DNA from: Nonomuraea jiangxiensis
GTDB taxonomy: Bacteria; Actinomycetota; Actinomycetes; Streptosporangiales; Streptosporangiaceae
Direction: 5' to 3'
Length of the DNA: 64,000 bases
NCBI RefSeq assembly: GCF_900099965.1
Contig: NZ_FNDJ01000001.1
Span: forward strand, 233,766-297,765
The notes under the pieces are model-generated. The model was not told the DNA's origin. It did no database searches and worked only from the letters and a program-made list of their open reading frames with translations. Positions 26,899 through 36,422 of this stretch are shown piece after piece; position 1 is the stretch's first letter, and every line of letters begins with the position of its first letter. The translations under genes and the position numbers were made by a program.

Positions 26899-27778
26899 AC
26901 CCGCTGTCGCTCCCGCCCCTCTCACGCTCACGCTCGCGCCGGGGCCGCGGTGTCTGGCTCCGGCTCGGCGTGGGCTGCGCCTGGAAGACCTGCCTGCCCC
27001 CGCACAGAGTGGAGCAGGCCGGGGTCTCACCCAGTTTGGTGCGCAGCTTCAGCGTCTCCTCCCGGGGCGAGAGCGTACGGTTGCCCGTCCGCCACGCGTC
27101 CAGATAGTCCCACGGCTTGACCATGCCCCTGCGTACCCACCAGTAGGCCGGGCCGGTCTTCCACGAGATCGCGAAATACAGGTTGGGGGCGGTGTCGCGG
27201 GCGTTGCCCGAGTTGCCGACCTTGCCGAGCACCTGCCCGGCCTTGACCCGCTCGCCCGGCTTGATGCCCTCGGCGACGGAGTCGAGGTGGCCGCCGAGGT
27301 AACGTACGCCGTCCTCGCCGATGATCGTGACGAACCTGCCCTCGCGTTGCGCGCCGTTGTCGGTGGCCGGGTTCCACAGGTTCTGCACGCTCACCTCGTG
27401 CACGACCCCGTCGATGGGCGCCACGAACGCGCACCCCCGCGCCGCCCAGATCGTCGTCTTGGGCAGCACCAGTAACTTGCGCTGGTAGGTGGTCTTACAG
27501 CCCTTGACCGGGAACGCGTAGGTGTACTCCGACAGCTTCGGCGGCGGAACCATGATCGGGTCGTCGCCCTTGGGCTGCTGCTCGCCCGCCGCCGCCTGCG
27601 GCTCCGCCGACGGGACGGGCTGCGCGGTCGTGGTGGCGGCCGGCGGCGTGGCCCCGGCCGGAATGCTGGCGGGGGACGTGGCCCCGACGCCCGCCAGGCC
27701 GGACACCTGGCTGCAGGCGCCGGTCACCAGCACGGCGCCAGTGACGGCCGCCCATCGCCCGATAAGCCCCGTTCGCAT
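26864..27778 (-). CDS. M23/LytM-like lipoprotein with missing zinc ligands
   Basis: A 304-residue lipoprotein with a LytM fold. The ATG at 27778 gives a lipobox VTGAC after a hydrophobic segment; a TTG at 27811 is an alternative. A Pro/Ala/Thr linker leads to the domain: APIDGVVHEV, then GGHLDSV, KPGERVKAGQVLGKVGNSG and APNLYFAIS. In active M23 endopeptidases an H-x(n)-D pair precedes the APxxG strand and a final HLHF supplies further ligands. Here the first pair reads LLVLPKTT and the last NLYF, so both ligand sites are lost. It is probably a non-catalytic regulator or binder of peptidoglycan hydrolases. The C-terminus is Arg/Glu-rich. Confidence 0.85.
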   Translation of the reverse strand: MRTGLIGRWAAVTGAVLVTGACSQVSGLAGVGATSPASIPAGATPPAATTTAQPVPSAEPQAAAGEQQPKGDDPIMVPPPKLSEYTYAFPVKGCKTTYQRKLLVLPKTTIWAARGCAFVAPIDGVVHEVSVQNLWNPATDNGAQREGRFVTIIGEDGVRYLGGHLDSVAEGIKPGERVKAGQVLGKVGNSGNARDTAPNLYFAISWKTGPAYWWVRRGMVKPWDYLDAWRTGNRTLSPREETLKLRTKLGETPACSTLCGGRQVFQAQPTPSRSQTPRPRRERERERGGSDSGFTLSPIAPSGQ

Positions 27779-27973
27779 GTTCTCCACCCGTGTCACCGTT
27801 TCCACCGACAACCTTTACCTTTGTAGCCGACCGCCGGACCCGGCAGAACCGATTTCTCCCTGTTGCAACCCACAGGTAACGTCGGCCTTCCCGGTACGTC
27901 CCGCCCGCCGCCCCCATGCCGGGCGCGCGCACGAGGTCGGGAACCGTCGGCGGGGCGGAATAGACTCACCGGC

Positions 27974-29815
27974 GTGGCTGGCCGGATCCGTGATGTCGAC
28001 ATCGCGCTCGTACGCGAGCGCTCGCCCATAGCCGACGTGATCGGCGAACACATCCAGTTGCGCAACGCGGGAGGAGGCAACCTCAAGGGGTTGTGCCCCT
28101 TCCACGACGAGAAGAGCCCGTCGTTCAACGTCACCCCCGAGCGCGGGATGTATTACTGCTTCGGCTGCTCCGAGGGCGGCGACGTGATCACGTTCGTCGA
28201 GCGGATCGAGCACCTGTCGTTCGGCGAGGCGGTCGAGCGGCTGGCGCAGCGGGCCGGGATCCACCTCCAGTACGAGCAGGGGGGCTACGTCCCCAGGCGC
28301 GATCACGGCGAGCGGGCCAGGCTGGTGGAGGCGCACAAGGCGGCGGCCGAGTTCTACGCCGACAAGCTGCTCGGCCCGGACGCCTCGCTCGGGCGGCGGT
28401 TCCTGTCGGAGCGGGGGTTCGAGCGGGCCGACGCGGAGGCGTTCGGGGTGGGCTACGCGCCGGCCGAGTGGGAGGCGCTGAGTCGTCACCTCATGGCCCG
28501 CGGATTCACCACCGAGGAATTGATCAAGGGCGGGCTCGCCAAGGAGGGGCGTCGGGGGCCGATCGACCGGTTCCGGGGGCGGCTCATCTGGCCGATCAGG
28601 GACGCCACCGGGGACGTGATCGGATTCGGCGCCCGGAAGTTGCTCGATTCCGATGATGGCCCGAAATATCTCAATACGCCTGACTCGCCGCTTTACAAGA
28701 AGAGCCAGGTCCTTTATGGGATTGATCTCGCCAAGCGGGAGATCTCCAAGCGGGCCCAGGCGGTGATCGTCGAGGGCTACACCGACGTGATGGCCTGCCA
28801 TCTGGCCGGGGTGCCGACGGCGGTGGCCACCTGCGGCACCGCCTTCGGCGAGGAGCACATCAAGATCCTGCGCAGGTTCCTGCTCGACCAGGCCGAGTTC
28901 CGGGGCGAGGTGATCTTCACCTTCGACGGCGACGCGGCCGGGCAGAAGGCGGCGCTGCGGGCCTTCGCCGACGAGCAGAAGTTCGTCACGCAGACCTACG
29001 TCGCGGTGCAGGGCGACGGGCTCGATCCCTGCGACCTGCGGATCAAGCAGGGCGACGCGGCCGTGCGGGATCTGATCGCGAGCCGGGAGCCGCTGTTTCA
29101 GTTCGCGATCAGGAGCACGATCTCCCGCTACGACCTGCGCAGCAACGAAGGCAAGATCGCCGCGCTGGACGCCGCCGCGCCGATCGTGGCCGGTATCAAG
29201 GACGTGGGGCTGCGCAAGCGCTACGCCATCGACCTGGACCGGTGGCTGGGGTTCATGGACGAGCGGTTCGTCATGCAGCGCATCGCCGACGTCTCACGTA
29301 CGCAGCAGGGCCGCCCGCAGCGGGCGCCCAGGGCGGCGCCGGTCGACCCTAACGTGCGGGTCGAAGGAGAACTGCTCAAGCTGGCCGTGCAGCGGCCGGC
29401 GCTGCTCGGCCCCCGGTTCGACGCCCTCGACCCGCAGGCCTTCACCGCGCCCGACCACGTGACCCTGCACAAGGTCATCCTCGAGGCCGGCGGCCTCACC
29501 GAGGCCGGGCACGGCGGCCGGGAGTGGGTGGACCGCCTGCTGGACCACGCCCACGAGGAGGGCGCCCGGGCCCTGGTGACCCGCTTCGCGGTGGAGTCCA
29601 TCCAGGCCGACGCGCACGCCGAGGAGCGTTACGCCGCGGCCATGCTGGCGGCGATCGAGGCCATCGCGGTCGACCGGTCCATCGCGCAGGTGAAGTCGCG
29701 GATCCAGCGGCTCAATCCGGTGGAGGAGCAGCAGGAGTACAACAAGCTGTTCGGGGAGCTGGTGGCCCTGGAGCAGCAGCGCCGCGTGCTCCGCGACCGC
29801 GCCGCCGGCAGCTGA
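27974..29815 (+). CDS. dnaG: DNA primase
   Basis: A 613-residue primase synthesising RNA primers at the replication fork. The N-terminal CHC2 zinc finger has C41, H44, C62 and C65 (CPFHDEKSPS...CFGC). The TOPRIM core shows VIVEGYTDVM and IFTFDGDAAGQKA with the metal-binding acidic residues, and GTAFGEEHIKIL between. The C-terminal third is the DnaB-interacting helical domain. The GTG at 27974 starts the protein at MAGRIRDVDIALVRER, as in other actinobacterial primases; the frame is open further upstream but that is non-coding. The sigma factor gene follows 360 bases later. Confidence 0.98.
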   Translation: MAGRIRDVDIALVRERSPIADVIGEHIQLRNAGGGNLKGLCPFHDEKSPSFNVTPERGMYYCFGCSEGGDVITFVERIEHLSFGEAVERLAQRAGIHLQYEQGGYVPRRDHGERARLVEAHKAAAEFYADKLLGPDASLGRRFLSERGFERADAEAFGVGYAPAEWEALSRHLMARGFTTEELIKGGLAKEGRRGPIDRFRGRLIWPIRDATGDVIGFGARKLLDSDDGPKYLNTPDSPLYKKSQVLYGIDLAKREISKRAQAVIVEGYTDVMACHLAGVPTAVATCGTAFGEEHIKILRRFLLDQAEFRGEVIFTFDGDAAGQKAALRAFADEQKFVTQTYVAVQGDGLDPCDLRIKQGDAAVRDLIASREPLFQFAIRSTISRYDLRSNEGKIAALDAAAPIVAGIKDVGLRKRYAIDLDRWLGFMDERFVMQRIADVSRTQQGRPQRAPRAAPVDPNVRVEGELLKLAVQRPALLGPRFDALDPQAFTAPDHVTLHKVILEAGGLTEAGHGGREWVDRLLDHAHEEGARALVTRFAVESIQADAHAEERYAAAMLAAIEAIAVDRSIAQVKSRIQRLNPVEEQQEYNKLFGELVALEQQRRVLRDRAAGS

Positions 29816-30173
29816 CCTTCTCCCACGTCCGGCGAGCCGGGGGAGCCCTCACATCAGCCGTATCTCGGGCCGCGGTTGGTAACAGTTCGGCCGCGATCGC
29901 AAGCGGTATATCCGGGTGGTTGACCGGGGAACTTGGCGCGGTCCAACGGCTGACAAAACGGATGGAGGGCGGCATCCAGGCAGCGTGAGAGTTGCGTCCG
30001 ACCTGAGGGCGTTGCCGGACGCGGGAATCCAGACCGCGTAATTGACTTTACTTTCCTGATCAAACTTGCGCTAAACCTTTTAGCGATCTCAATTCGGTAA
30101 GCACGGCGGTCTTACCTTGGGTGACAAAAATGGGTCTGCCATTTGCTGGAACCAATACTGCAGACTGTCTCCC
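29816..30173 (+). promoter_or_regulatory. Intergenic promoter region of the sigma factor gene
   Basis: No gene is seen between dnaG and the sigma gene. The stretch 30040-30116 is AT-rich for this genome and holds a -35-like TTGACT (30042-30047), a small palindrome GCTAAA-CCT-TTTAGC (30070-30084) and an inverted repeat GGTAAG (30096-30101) / CTTACC (30111-30116). I could not define one convincing -10. The structure suggests the sigma gene has its own regulated promoter rather than reading through from dnaG. Confidence 0.45.
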
Positions 30174-31322
30174 GTGGGTGCATCGGTGCTGCCAAGCGGA
30201 CCGCCATCGGTAGATCAGGTGGCGGACCTCGTCGCGAAGGGAAGGGAGCGCGGGAGCGTAACCGTCGATGACGTCGCAGCCGCGCTTGACCGATCCGAGT
30301 TGCCGTCCGACGCGTTGGAGCGCGTCGTGCGGATGCTCGCAGAGAACGGCGTGGAGGTCCTCGAGCCCCAGGGCGACGAGGAGTCCACCCGCGCCGATGA
30401 GGAAGACGTAGGCAAGCGGGCGCCGACCAGCGATCTGGTCCGTATATACCTGCGGGAGATCGGGCGCGTGCCCCTGCTGACCGCCGAGGAGGAGGTGGAG
30501 CTCGCCAAGTCGATCGAAGCCGGCCTGTTCGCCGAGGACAAGCTGGCCAACGGGGTCTCACGCCTGGCCTTCCCGGAGTTCAGGGAGCTCGTCTGGCAGG
30601 GCACCCGGGCCAAACAGCGGCTCATCGAGGCCAACCTCAGGCTCGTGGTGTCGATCGCCAAGCGGTACGTGGGCCGCGGCATGCTCTTCCTGGACCTGAT
30701 CCAGGAGGGCAACCTCGGGCTCATCCGGGCGGTCGAGAAGTTCGACTACACGAAGGGTTACAAGTTCTCCACCTACGCGACCTGGTGGATCAGGCAGGCG
30801 ATCACCCGGGCCATCGCCGACCAGGCGCGTACGATCCGCATTCCCGTGCACATGGTGGAGACCATCAACAAGCTCGTCCGCGTGCAGCGCCAGCTCCACC
30901 AGGACCTCGGCCGCGAGCCGATTCCCGAGGAGATCGCCAAGGAGATGGACCTCCCTGTCGATCGGGTGGTGGAGATCCAGCGCATCGCCCAGGAGCCCGT
31001 GTCACTGCAGTCGCCGATCGGCGAGGAGGACTCCGACCTCGGCGACTTCATCGAGGACGCCGACGCGGTCGTGCCCATGGAGGCGGCGGCCTTCATCATG
31101 CTGCAGGACCAGCTCGACGACATCCTGGCCACGCTGTCGGACCGTGAGCAGCGCATCATCCAGTTGCGCTTCGGCCTGGCCGACGGGCATCCGCGCACGC
31201 TGGAGGAGGTGGGCAGGGAGTTCGGGGTCACGCGGGAGCGCATCCGCCAGATCGAGTCGAAGACCCTCGCCAAGCTCCGCCACCCGACGCGGGCCCAGAT
31301 GTTGCGGGACTACCTGGACTGA
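30174..31322 (+). CDS. sigA: RNA polymerase primary-type sigma factor (RpoD/SigA/HrdB-like)
   Basis: A sigma-70 group 1/2 factor of about 382 residues. A region 1.1-like segment ([20 protein letters not shown]) is present, then region 1.2 ([16 protein letters not shown]), region 2 with [20 protein letters not shown] and [16 protein letters not shown], region 3 ([14 protein letters not shown]), and region 4 with the helix-turn-helix [19 protein letters not shown]. It is shorter than HrdB because it lacks the long acidic N-terminus. The start is uncertain: GTG at 30174 gives [12 protein letters not shown] at 30186 or a TTG at 30117 are alternatives, and none has a good ribosome-binding site. 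Position after dnaG recalls the rpsU-dnaG-rpoD operon. Confidence 0.93.
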   Translation: MGASVLPSGPPSVDQVADLVAKGRERGSVTVDDVAAALDRSELPSDALERVVRMLAENGVEVLEPQGDEESTRADEEDVGKRAPTSDLVRIYLREIGRVPLLTAEEEVELAKSIEAGLFAEDKLANGVSRLAFPEFRELVWQGTRAKQRLIEANLRLVVSIAKRYVGRGMLFLDLIQEGNLGLIRAVEKFDYTKGYKFSTYATWWIRQAITRAIADQARTIRIPVHMVETINKLVRVQRQLHQDLGREPIPEEIAKEMDLPVDRVVEIQRIAQEPVSLQSPIGEEDSDLGDFIEDADAVVPMEAAAFIMLQDQLDDILATLSDREQRIIQLRFGLADGHPRTLEEVGREFGVTRERIRQIESKTLAKLRHPTRAQMLRDYLD

Positions 31323-31337
31323 GCTGATCAGCCGATC

Positions 31338-31374
31338 ATGCCGGCGACCCGACCTGACGGTGGGCCGCCGGCAT
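31338..31374. terminator. Bidirectional terminator between sigma and glnH-like genes
   Basis: ATGCCGGCG (31338-31346) pairs perfectly with CGCCGGCAT (31366-31374), 15 bases after the sigma stop. It lies between two convergent genes. Confidence 0.7.
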
Positions 31375-31390
31375 CGGCGTGCTCGTCGGC

Positions 31391-32197
31391 TCACGAGCAG
31401 CCCTCGAACTGGGGGACCGCGATCGTGGTCAGGTTCAGGCCCGAGGTGCCGAACCACTTGCGCAGCAGCTTCTCCGCCGTCCCGTCCTGGTACATGTCGG
31501 TGATCGCCCGGTTCACCGCCTCGCACCCGGGCACGTCCCCCTTGTGCAGCCCCACCCCGGTGCGCTGCTCGTTGAACTGGGCGTTGGCCAGCCGCAGCCC
31601 CGACCCGTCCCGGGCCGCGAGCCCGGCCAGGATGACGTCGTTGGTGGTGACCGCGTCCACCCGCTTGCTCTTCAGCGCCGCCAGGCACTGCCCGTAGTCC
31701 TCGAACGGCACCACCTGCGCCGCCACCTTCCGCTCCTCCACCACCCGCTGGGCCGCGTTCGAGCCCTTGACCTCGCAGATCCTGCGCCCCTTGAGGTCGC
31801 GCACGTTCGCGATCCTCTCGTCGGGCCGGATCAGGATGTCCTGATAGGAGATGTGGTACGGCCCCGCGAACAGCACCTTCGCCTTGCGGTCCTGGCTGAT
31901 CGTGTACGTGGCCAGCACCATGTCGGCCCGCCCGTCCACCAGCACCCGCTCCCGATCGGCGGCCAGCACGGGCAGGAAGGAGTAGCCCTTGCGCAGCTTA
32001 GCCGCGATGTAACGGGCCACGTCCACGTCGAAGCCCTCGTACGTGCCGTCGGGCTTGCGGAACCCGATCGACGGCAGGTCGAGGCGTACCCCGATGACGA
32101 TCTGGTCCTTGTCCACGATCGACTCCTGGCCGTTCATGCCGCAGCCCGAGACGACCGCGGCGGCCAGAGCCAGCACCACCGCCAGCACCCGCTTCAC
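31391..32197 (-). CDS. GlnH-like amino-acid-binding lipoprotein
   Basis: A 268-residue periplasmic-type solute-binding protein of the glutamine/glutamate family. The lipobox VVSGC places the lipidated cysteine at residue 19. The two-lobe ligand domain has IVIGVRLDLPSIGFRKPDG, FDVDVARYIAAKL, a MVLATYTISQDRKAKVLFAG hinge and RICEVKGSNA. No ABC permease or ATPase gene is present; it is instead the last gene of the kinase operon and overlaps the GlnX-like gene (GTGA). In mycobacteria GlnH binds aspartate or glutamate and signals through GlnX to PknG, so a sensor rather than transport role is inferred. AAGGAG lies 5 bases before the GTG at 32197. Confidence 0.9.
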   Translation of the reverse strand: MKRVLAVVLALAAAVVSGCGMNGQESIVDKDQIVIGVRLDLPSIGFRKPDGTYEGFDVDVARYIAAKLRKGYSFLPVLAADRERVLVDGRADMVLATYTISQDRKAKVLFAGPYHISYQDILIRPDERIANVRDLKGRRICEVKGSNAAQRVVEERKVAAQVVPFEDYGQCLAALKSKRVDAVTTNDVILAGLAARDGSGLRLANAQFNEQRTGVGLHKGDVPGCEAVNRAITDMYQDGTAEKLLRKWFGTSGLNLTTIAVPQFEGCS

Positions 32198-33552
32198 CGG
32201 TACTCCTTGAGTCGTGGCCACACCCCGGCGATCACCAGCAGGCCGATCGCGCCGATCGCGTAGGGGAGCAGCCGCCACAGGTTGTTCAGGGCGCTTTCAC
32301 CGGTGTCGATGGCGGCCGTGAACACGCTCTGGTGCCGGTCGGCCAGCTGCACCATCGCCTGGTCGAAGGAGTGGAACGCCGAGGTGACGGGCCCGAGCCG
32401 GGCGGCGACCGCGTCGTTGGCGCGCCCGTCCAGCGCGAGTCGGCGGAAGGTCATGTCGGCCGCCTGGAAGTCCCGGTAGGCCGCCATCACGTCCTCGCCC
32501 TCCATGCCGACGAGCTCGGGCCCGAGCAGGCCGAGGAAGTCGTCCGACCGCTCCGCGACCTTCTCGTGGTAGGCGTCGAGATTGCCCGCATCGAAGTAGA
32601 TGACCGACAGCGACTTGTCCAGGTAGGTGTGCTCGTAGGTGTCGGCCCGCTCCTGGTCCAGCAGGTAACGGCTCTCGTCGCCCTGCATGCTGTTGCTGAT
32701 CGCCCGCGCCCTGGCCAGCGTCAGCACCGAGTCGAACCCGGCCGACTTGGCCGTGCGCAGCGCCTCCTCGTCCTGGCCCAGCACGTTCACCCCGAAGAAC
32801 AGCGACACCGCCGTCGTCACCGTGGCGACCAGCAGCGCCGGCCCGAACACCCGCCGGAAGCGCCGGGCCAGGAAGACCTGCAGCCAGATCAGGCAGCCCA
32901 GCGCGATCAGCCCGGCGACCAGCACCGCGCCCCGCACGAGGGGCACCATGAGCGCCTTCTCGTCGTAGGTGCTGCGCACGATCGTGCCGGTCTCCAGGGT
33001 CAGGTTGTAGGCCTGCGGCAGCAGTTCGAGCCGCATCAGGTCGGTGGCGGAGCGATAGGTCTGGACGACCTCCCGGGGCGGCGGGCCGGGCGGGTGGGCG
33101 GAGCGCTCGTCGAGCAGCAGCGCCTGCCCGGCCAGCCGCTCGTACCGGCCGAGCCCGTCCAGCACGGACTCCACGGTCCTGCGCTCGGCCGGGTTATCCC
33201 CGGACAGCTCGAACGCCTTCAGCAGCGCCTGGTTGGCCTCGGTACGCCGCCGCTCGTACTGGTCGAGCGCCTCCGCGCGCTGCCGCGTGTACTGGTCGCC
33301 CATGACGAGCATGTTGGCCACCTGCGCGTCCATGTCGCTCAGCGCCAGGTAGAGCCCGGCGGTGGCGACGACCTGCGGGCCCGCGTCCCGCCCGATGACC
33401 CGCAACCCGTCACGCGCCGAGGAGCTGCCGACCGCGAGCGCGGCGAAGAGCAGGGCCAGCGCGGCGACGGTGATGCCGGAGATGACCCGGATCCTGCCGG
33501 GCACGTTGCGGCGGACGGGCGGCGCGGCGCCCCGGGTCTGGACCAGGGTCAC
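32194..33552 (-). CDS. GlnX-like membrane sensor
   Basis: A 452-residue membrane protein with four helices (about residues 22-42, 202-228, 235-255 and 425-445) and two large external helical domains between helices 1-2 and 3-4, each rich in long amphipathic helices like the four-helix sensor bundles of chemoreceptors. Size, duplicated layout and position next to a GlnH-like lipoprotein and a PknG-like kinase match mycobacterial GlnX, which relays external amino-acid binding to PknG. I rely on architecture and context; sequence identity to GlnX cannot be judged here. GTGA overlaps join it to both the FHA gene upstream and glnH downstream. Confidence 0.8.
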   Translation of the reverse strand: MTLVQTRGAAPPVRRNVPGRIRVISGITVAALALLFAALAVGSSSARDGLRVIGRDAGPQVVATAGLYLALSDMDAQVANMLVMGDQYTRQRAEALDQYERRRTEANQALLKAFELSGDNPAERRTVESVLDGLGRYERLAGQALLLDERSAHPPGPPPREVVQTYRSATDLMRLELLPQAYNLTLETGTIVRSTYDEKALMVPLVRGAVLVAGLIALGCLIWLQVFLARRFRRVFGPALLVATVTTAVSLFFGVNVLGQDEEALRTAKSAGFDSVLTLARARAISNSMQGDESRYLLDQERADTYEHTYLDKSLSVIYFDAGNLDAYHEKVAERSDDFLGLLGPELVGMEGEDVMAAYRDFQAADMTFRRLALDGRANDAVAARLGPVTSAFHSFDQAMVQLADRHQSVFTAAIDTGESALNNLWRLLPYAIGAIGLLVIAGVWPRLKEYR

Positions 33553-34205
33553 GGCGCGCCCTCCCTGATCGTGATGACGGTCCACGCGCCCAGGTGGATC
33601 CGGTCGCCGGGGCCGACCCTGACGGGCACGTTGACCCTGACCGGCTTCCCGTTCACCTGGGTGCCGTTGGACGAGCCGGGGTCCACGATCGTCCACGTGC
33701 CGTCGGGCTGGGCCAGCAGCACGGCGTGCAGGTGCGACACGCCGGGGTCCTCGGGCGGCCCGGTCAGGTCGATCTCGGGGGTCACGTTCCTGGCCTTGCT
33801 GCGCCGGCCGATGCGTACCTGCTCGCCGTACAGGGCGAACGAGCGCTCCGGGCAGTACGGCGGGAACGCCACCGAACCGGCGTCGGGTCCGCCCTCGGCG
33901 ATGACCTTCTCGTAGTAGGCGCGGTCGGCCGCAGTGACGGCCTCCCATCGGGCGCCGGAGGACAGGCCCCGCGGGGGGACCGAGCTCCCGGCGGGGCCGT
34001 TGTAGTCGTGGCCGCACACCTCGCAGAACTGCCCGGCGCGCGGTGTCCGGCAGATCGGGCAGGCTTCCTCCGCCGGGGTTCCGGCCGCGGGCGGGGGCGC
34101 CGCGGGCTGCGGTGGCGCGGGTTGCGGTGCCGCGGTCATCTGGGTGCCGCACACGTCGCAGTAGTCGTCCGCGCCGGACGGGTGCCCCTGCGGACAGGTG
34201 GCCAT
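33549..34205 (-). CDS. Zinc-ribbon FHA-domain protein (GarA-like partner)
   Basis: A 218-residue cytoplasmic protein. Two zinc-ribbon knuckles come first: C4/C16/C19 (YCDVCG, with a histidine at 8) and C49/C52/C61/C64 (FCEVCG), separated by a Pro/Ala linker. The FHA domain occupies about residues 128-215, with the phosphothreonine-binding set RIGRRSK, VSHLHA and SSNGTQVNG. FHA domains bind phosphothreonine, so this is the likely partner of the operon's kinase, as GarA is for PknG. It lacks the N-terminal ETTSVFR phosphorylation motif of GarA. AAAGGA lies 6 bases before the ATG. Confidence 0.88.
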   Translation of the reverse strand: MATCPQGHPSGADDYCDVCGTQMTAAPQPAPPQPAAPPPAAGTPAEEACPICRTPRAGQFCEVCGHDYNGPAGSSVPPRGLSSGARWEAVTAADRAYYEKVIAEGGPDAGSVAFPPYCPERSFALYGEQVRIGRRSKARNVTPEIDLTGPPEDPGVSHLHAVLLAQPDGTWTIVDPGSSNGTQVNGKPVRVNVPVRVGPGDRIHLGAWTVITIREGAP

Positions 34206-34252
34206 CAGTGTCCTTTGCCGTTCATCGGTCGTTCACCACTCCTCGTTCGTCT

Positions 34253-35536
34253 TCACTCCTTGCGCAGCCGGCTCGTGCGCACCGATCCGGTGTCCAGCTC
34301 GATCTCGTCGGCCTTGTCCACGTTCCTGCGCAGCCGGGCGGTGCCGGTGGCCGGGTCGACCTCGACCACCCTCTCCAGCAGCCGGGCGGTGTCCTCGCGG
34401 CCCGACTCGGTGGCCAGCTCCCTGGCCTTGGCCAGGCGGGCGGTCGCGGTGTCGACGTCGCCCATCGCCCGGGCGCTGAGCCCGTCCTGGATCAGCTCGT
34501 GCAGCTCGGCCTGGCCGGTGTAGTGGGCGACCTTCCGGTTGATGTGCGTGGACTGGGCCAGGTCGTCGGTCCACTGGGCGAGCACGTTCCCGCTGGCCAC
34601 GACCTCCTGCGTGTCGGGGCGTACGAGCTTGACCCAGCCCGCCCTGATCTCCTGCCCTACATGGCCCGGCGGCACCTCCACGCAGAGGTGGTATTCGCGT
34701 TCCTCCGCCCCCCACGAGCCGGTCGGGTAGTCGCCGGTCAGCGGGTTGACGTCGGTACGTTTGCCGGTCAGGTCGAGCAGCGTGGGGGAGACCTGCTTGA
34801 CGAACTTCAGCGTCGCCGTCTGCGGCACCCACACCCGCAGCGACAACTCGGCCACGGTCTTGCTCATCGACGTCTGCGTGAGCCTGCGGAAGAACTCCGG
34901 CAGATCCCCCTGGTTCCGTACGAAGTCGAACGTGCCGAGCATCGCCTCGGCCACCCTCCGCAGCTCGGCGGGCACCCAATCGTCGCCCACCCCCAGGCAG
35001 TCGCACACGAACGTGCCGCTCCAGGCCGACAGCACCGAGCCGAACACCTCGGCGCGCTCGTTGTTCTGCCCGTCGGTCATCAGCAGCGCGTGCCTGATGG
35101 CCGACGGGTGCGCGGTCAGCAGGTTTCCGGCCAGCTTGAGCCACTCGCCCATCGCGGTGCCGCCGTGCGCGAGCAGCCGGCCGATGGCCCGCTCGGCCTC
35201 CTTCCGGGTGCCCGGGTCCGCCCTGACCAGCTGGGTCCTGCCGGACGGGTAGACCATGACGGCCTTCTCGGTGCCCGCGATCACCGCGAAGTGCACACCG
35301 TCGCGCAGGGTCTGTACGGCGGTCGCCGCCGCCTGCCGGGCCTCGCGGATCTTGCTGCCGCTCATCGAGCCCGACGTGTCGATGATGATCACTTCGGCGG
35401 CCTCCGCGGCCACGGACTGCGTGGTGACGGCCCCGCCGGTCGAGCCGATGCTGAGGATGGCGTGCACCTCGCGGCCGTCGGTGGGCAGGTATTTGTTCTG
35501 GTCGATGGTCAGCGTGAAGGTGGGCTGGTCACTCAT
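34253..35536 (-). CDS. VWA domain protein of the kinase operon
   Basis: A 427-residue soluble protein with no signal peptide. A short N-terminal strand region (FTLTIDQNKYLPTDGREVHA) resembles the vault-interalpha-trypsin domain, followed by a von Willebrand A domain with an intact metal site: IIDTSGSMSGSK, HGGTAMG and LLMTDGQNN. The C-terminal 200 residues have beta-rich segments and a helical tail with ARLAKARELATESGRED. Such proteins act as metal-dependent adaptors. It overlaps the phosphatase gene by 8 bases and is followed after 47 bases by the FHA gene, so it is part of the same transcript. Confidence 0.88.
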   Translation of the reverse strand: MSDQPTFTLTIDQNKYLPTDGREVHAILSIGSTGGAVTTQSVAAEAAEVIIIDTSGSMSGSKIREARQAAATAVQTLRDGVHFAVIAGTEKAVMVYPSGRTQLVRADPGTRKEAERAIGRLLAHGGTAMGEWLKLAGNLLTAHPSAIRHALLMTDGQNNERAEVFGSVLSAWSGTFVCDCLGVGDDWVPAELRRVAEAMLGTFDFVRNQGDLPEFFRRLTQTSMSKTVAELSLRVWVPQTATLKFVKQVSPTLLDLTGKRTDVNPLTGDYPTGSWGAEEREYHLCVEVPPGHVGQEIRAGWVKLVRPDTQEVVASGNVLAQWTDDLAQSTHINRKVAHYTGQAELHELIQDGLSARAMGDVDTATARLAKARELATESGREDTARLLERVVEVDPATGTARLRRNVDKADEIELDTGSVRTSRLRKE

Positions 35537-36422
35537 GCGAGTCTCCTAGGGGGATCACCACAATGGTCACGTTGTCCTGGCCGCCGGAGTGCAGTGCCTG
35601 GCGGAGCAGCTCGCGGGCCAGCTCCAGCGGGGTGCCGGTGCCGGGGAAGGCGTACCCGTCGAGATAGCGCCACAGGCCGTCGCTGCACACCAGCAGCGTG
35701 CCGGGCTCCTCCGGGGCGAGGGTCCGTACGTGGGGCTCGACGTCCTCGGCGTCGGCGCCGAGCCAGGCGGTGATCTCGCCGGTCTCCACGGCGTCGTCCT
35801 CGGTCAGCAGGACCCCCTGGGCCTTCTCCCCGGGGCGCGGCCGGGGCAGCCAGTAGGCGCGGGTGTCGCCGGCCCAGGCGAGCCGCACCCGGCCGGGCTC
35901 GGCGACGGCGGCGACGTAGGTGCAGGCGGGGGCGTCGTCGACGGACGTCGCCAGCTTCGACACCGCCCGCCCGGCCAGCCCGAACGCCTCCCGGTGCGGC
36001 AACCCCCTGGCCAGCGCGGCGCCCGCGGCCTCGACGGCGGCCGCCGAGGCCTCGTCGGCCCGGGGCGAGCTGCCCACGCCGTCGCAGACCACGGTCACGA
36101 TCGTGTCCCCGGCGGCGAGCAGGGCCATCGCGTCCTCGTTGCGGCTGCGTCGCAGGCCCCGGTCGGTCACGGCCGCCGCGCCGCCGTCGAGCACCGTCTC
36201 GGCGTGGTCCCTGCCGGTGGGCTGGCGCAGGCCGCACCGCTCGCAGTAGCCCTCCGCGTCCACCGCCGCCGCGCCGCAGGACGTGCAGACCGGGGAGCCG
36301 AGCGCGTGTCCGCACGCCTCGCAGTAGGTGTCGCCGTCCAGCACGGGCGCCAGGCACACGGGACAGCCCGCGGCGCCCGACGGCCGGTCCTCGTCGTGCC
36401 GGGGGTCCTGGTCGGGGTTCAT
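35529..36422 (-). CDS. PP2C-type Ser/Thr phosphatase with zinc ribbons
   Basis: A 297-residue phosphatase. Two zinc ribbons lie at the N-terminus (C20/C23/C34/C37 and C46/C49/C60/C63). The PPM/PP2C domain follows with metal-binding D97 (SRNEDA), D114 (CDGVGSS), AWAGDTRAYW, VCSDGLWRYL and the final GGQDNVTI. All expected aspartates are present, so it should be an active Mn/Mg-dependent phosphatase opposing the adjacent kinase. The start MNPDQ shares one base with the kinase stop (TGATG at 36420-36424). The frame continues upstream through the kinase gene, but that part is shadow. Confidence 0.92.
   Translation of the reverse strand: MNPDQDPRHDEDRPSGAAGCPVCLAPVLDGDTYCEACGHALGSPVCTSCGAAAVDAEGYCERCGLRQPTGRDHAETVLDGGAAAVTDRGLRRSRNEDAMALLAAGDTIVTVVCDGVGSSPRADEASAAAVEAAGAALARGLPHREAFGLAGRAVSKLATSVDDAPACTYVAAVAEPGRVRLAWAGDTRAYWLPRPRPGEKAQGVLLTEDDAVETGEITAWLGADAEDVEPHVRTLAPEEPGTLLVCSDGLWRYLDGYAFPGTGTPLELARELLRQALHSGGQDNVTIVVIPLGDSHE

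Noticed and set aside
27863..27973. An N-terminal extension of DNA primase
   Set aside because: The open frame runs upstream, but conserved primase sequence begins at the GTG at 27974 and the extra residues are Pro/Arg-rich.
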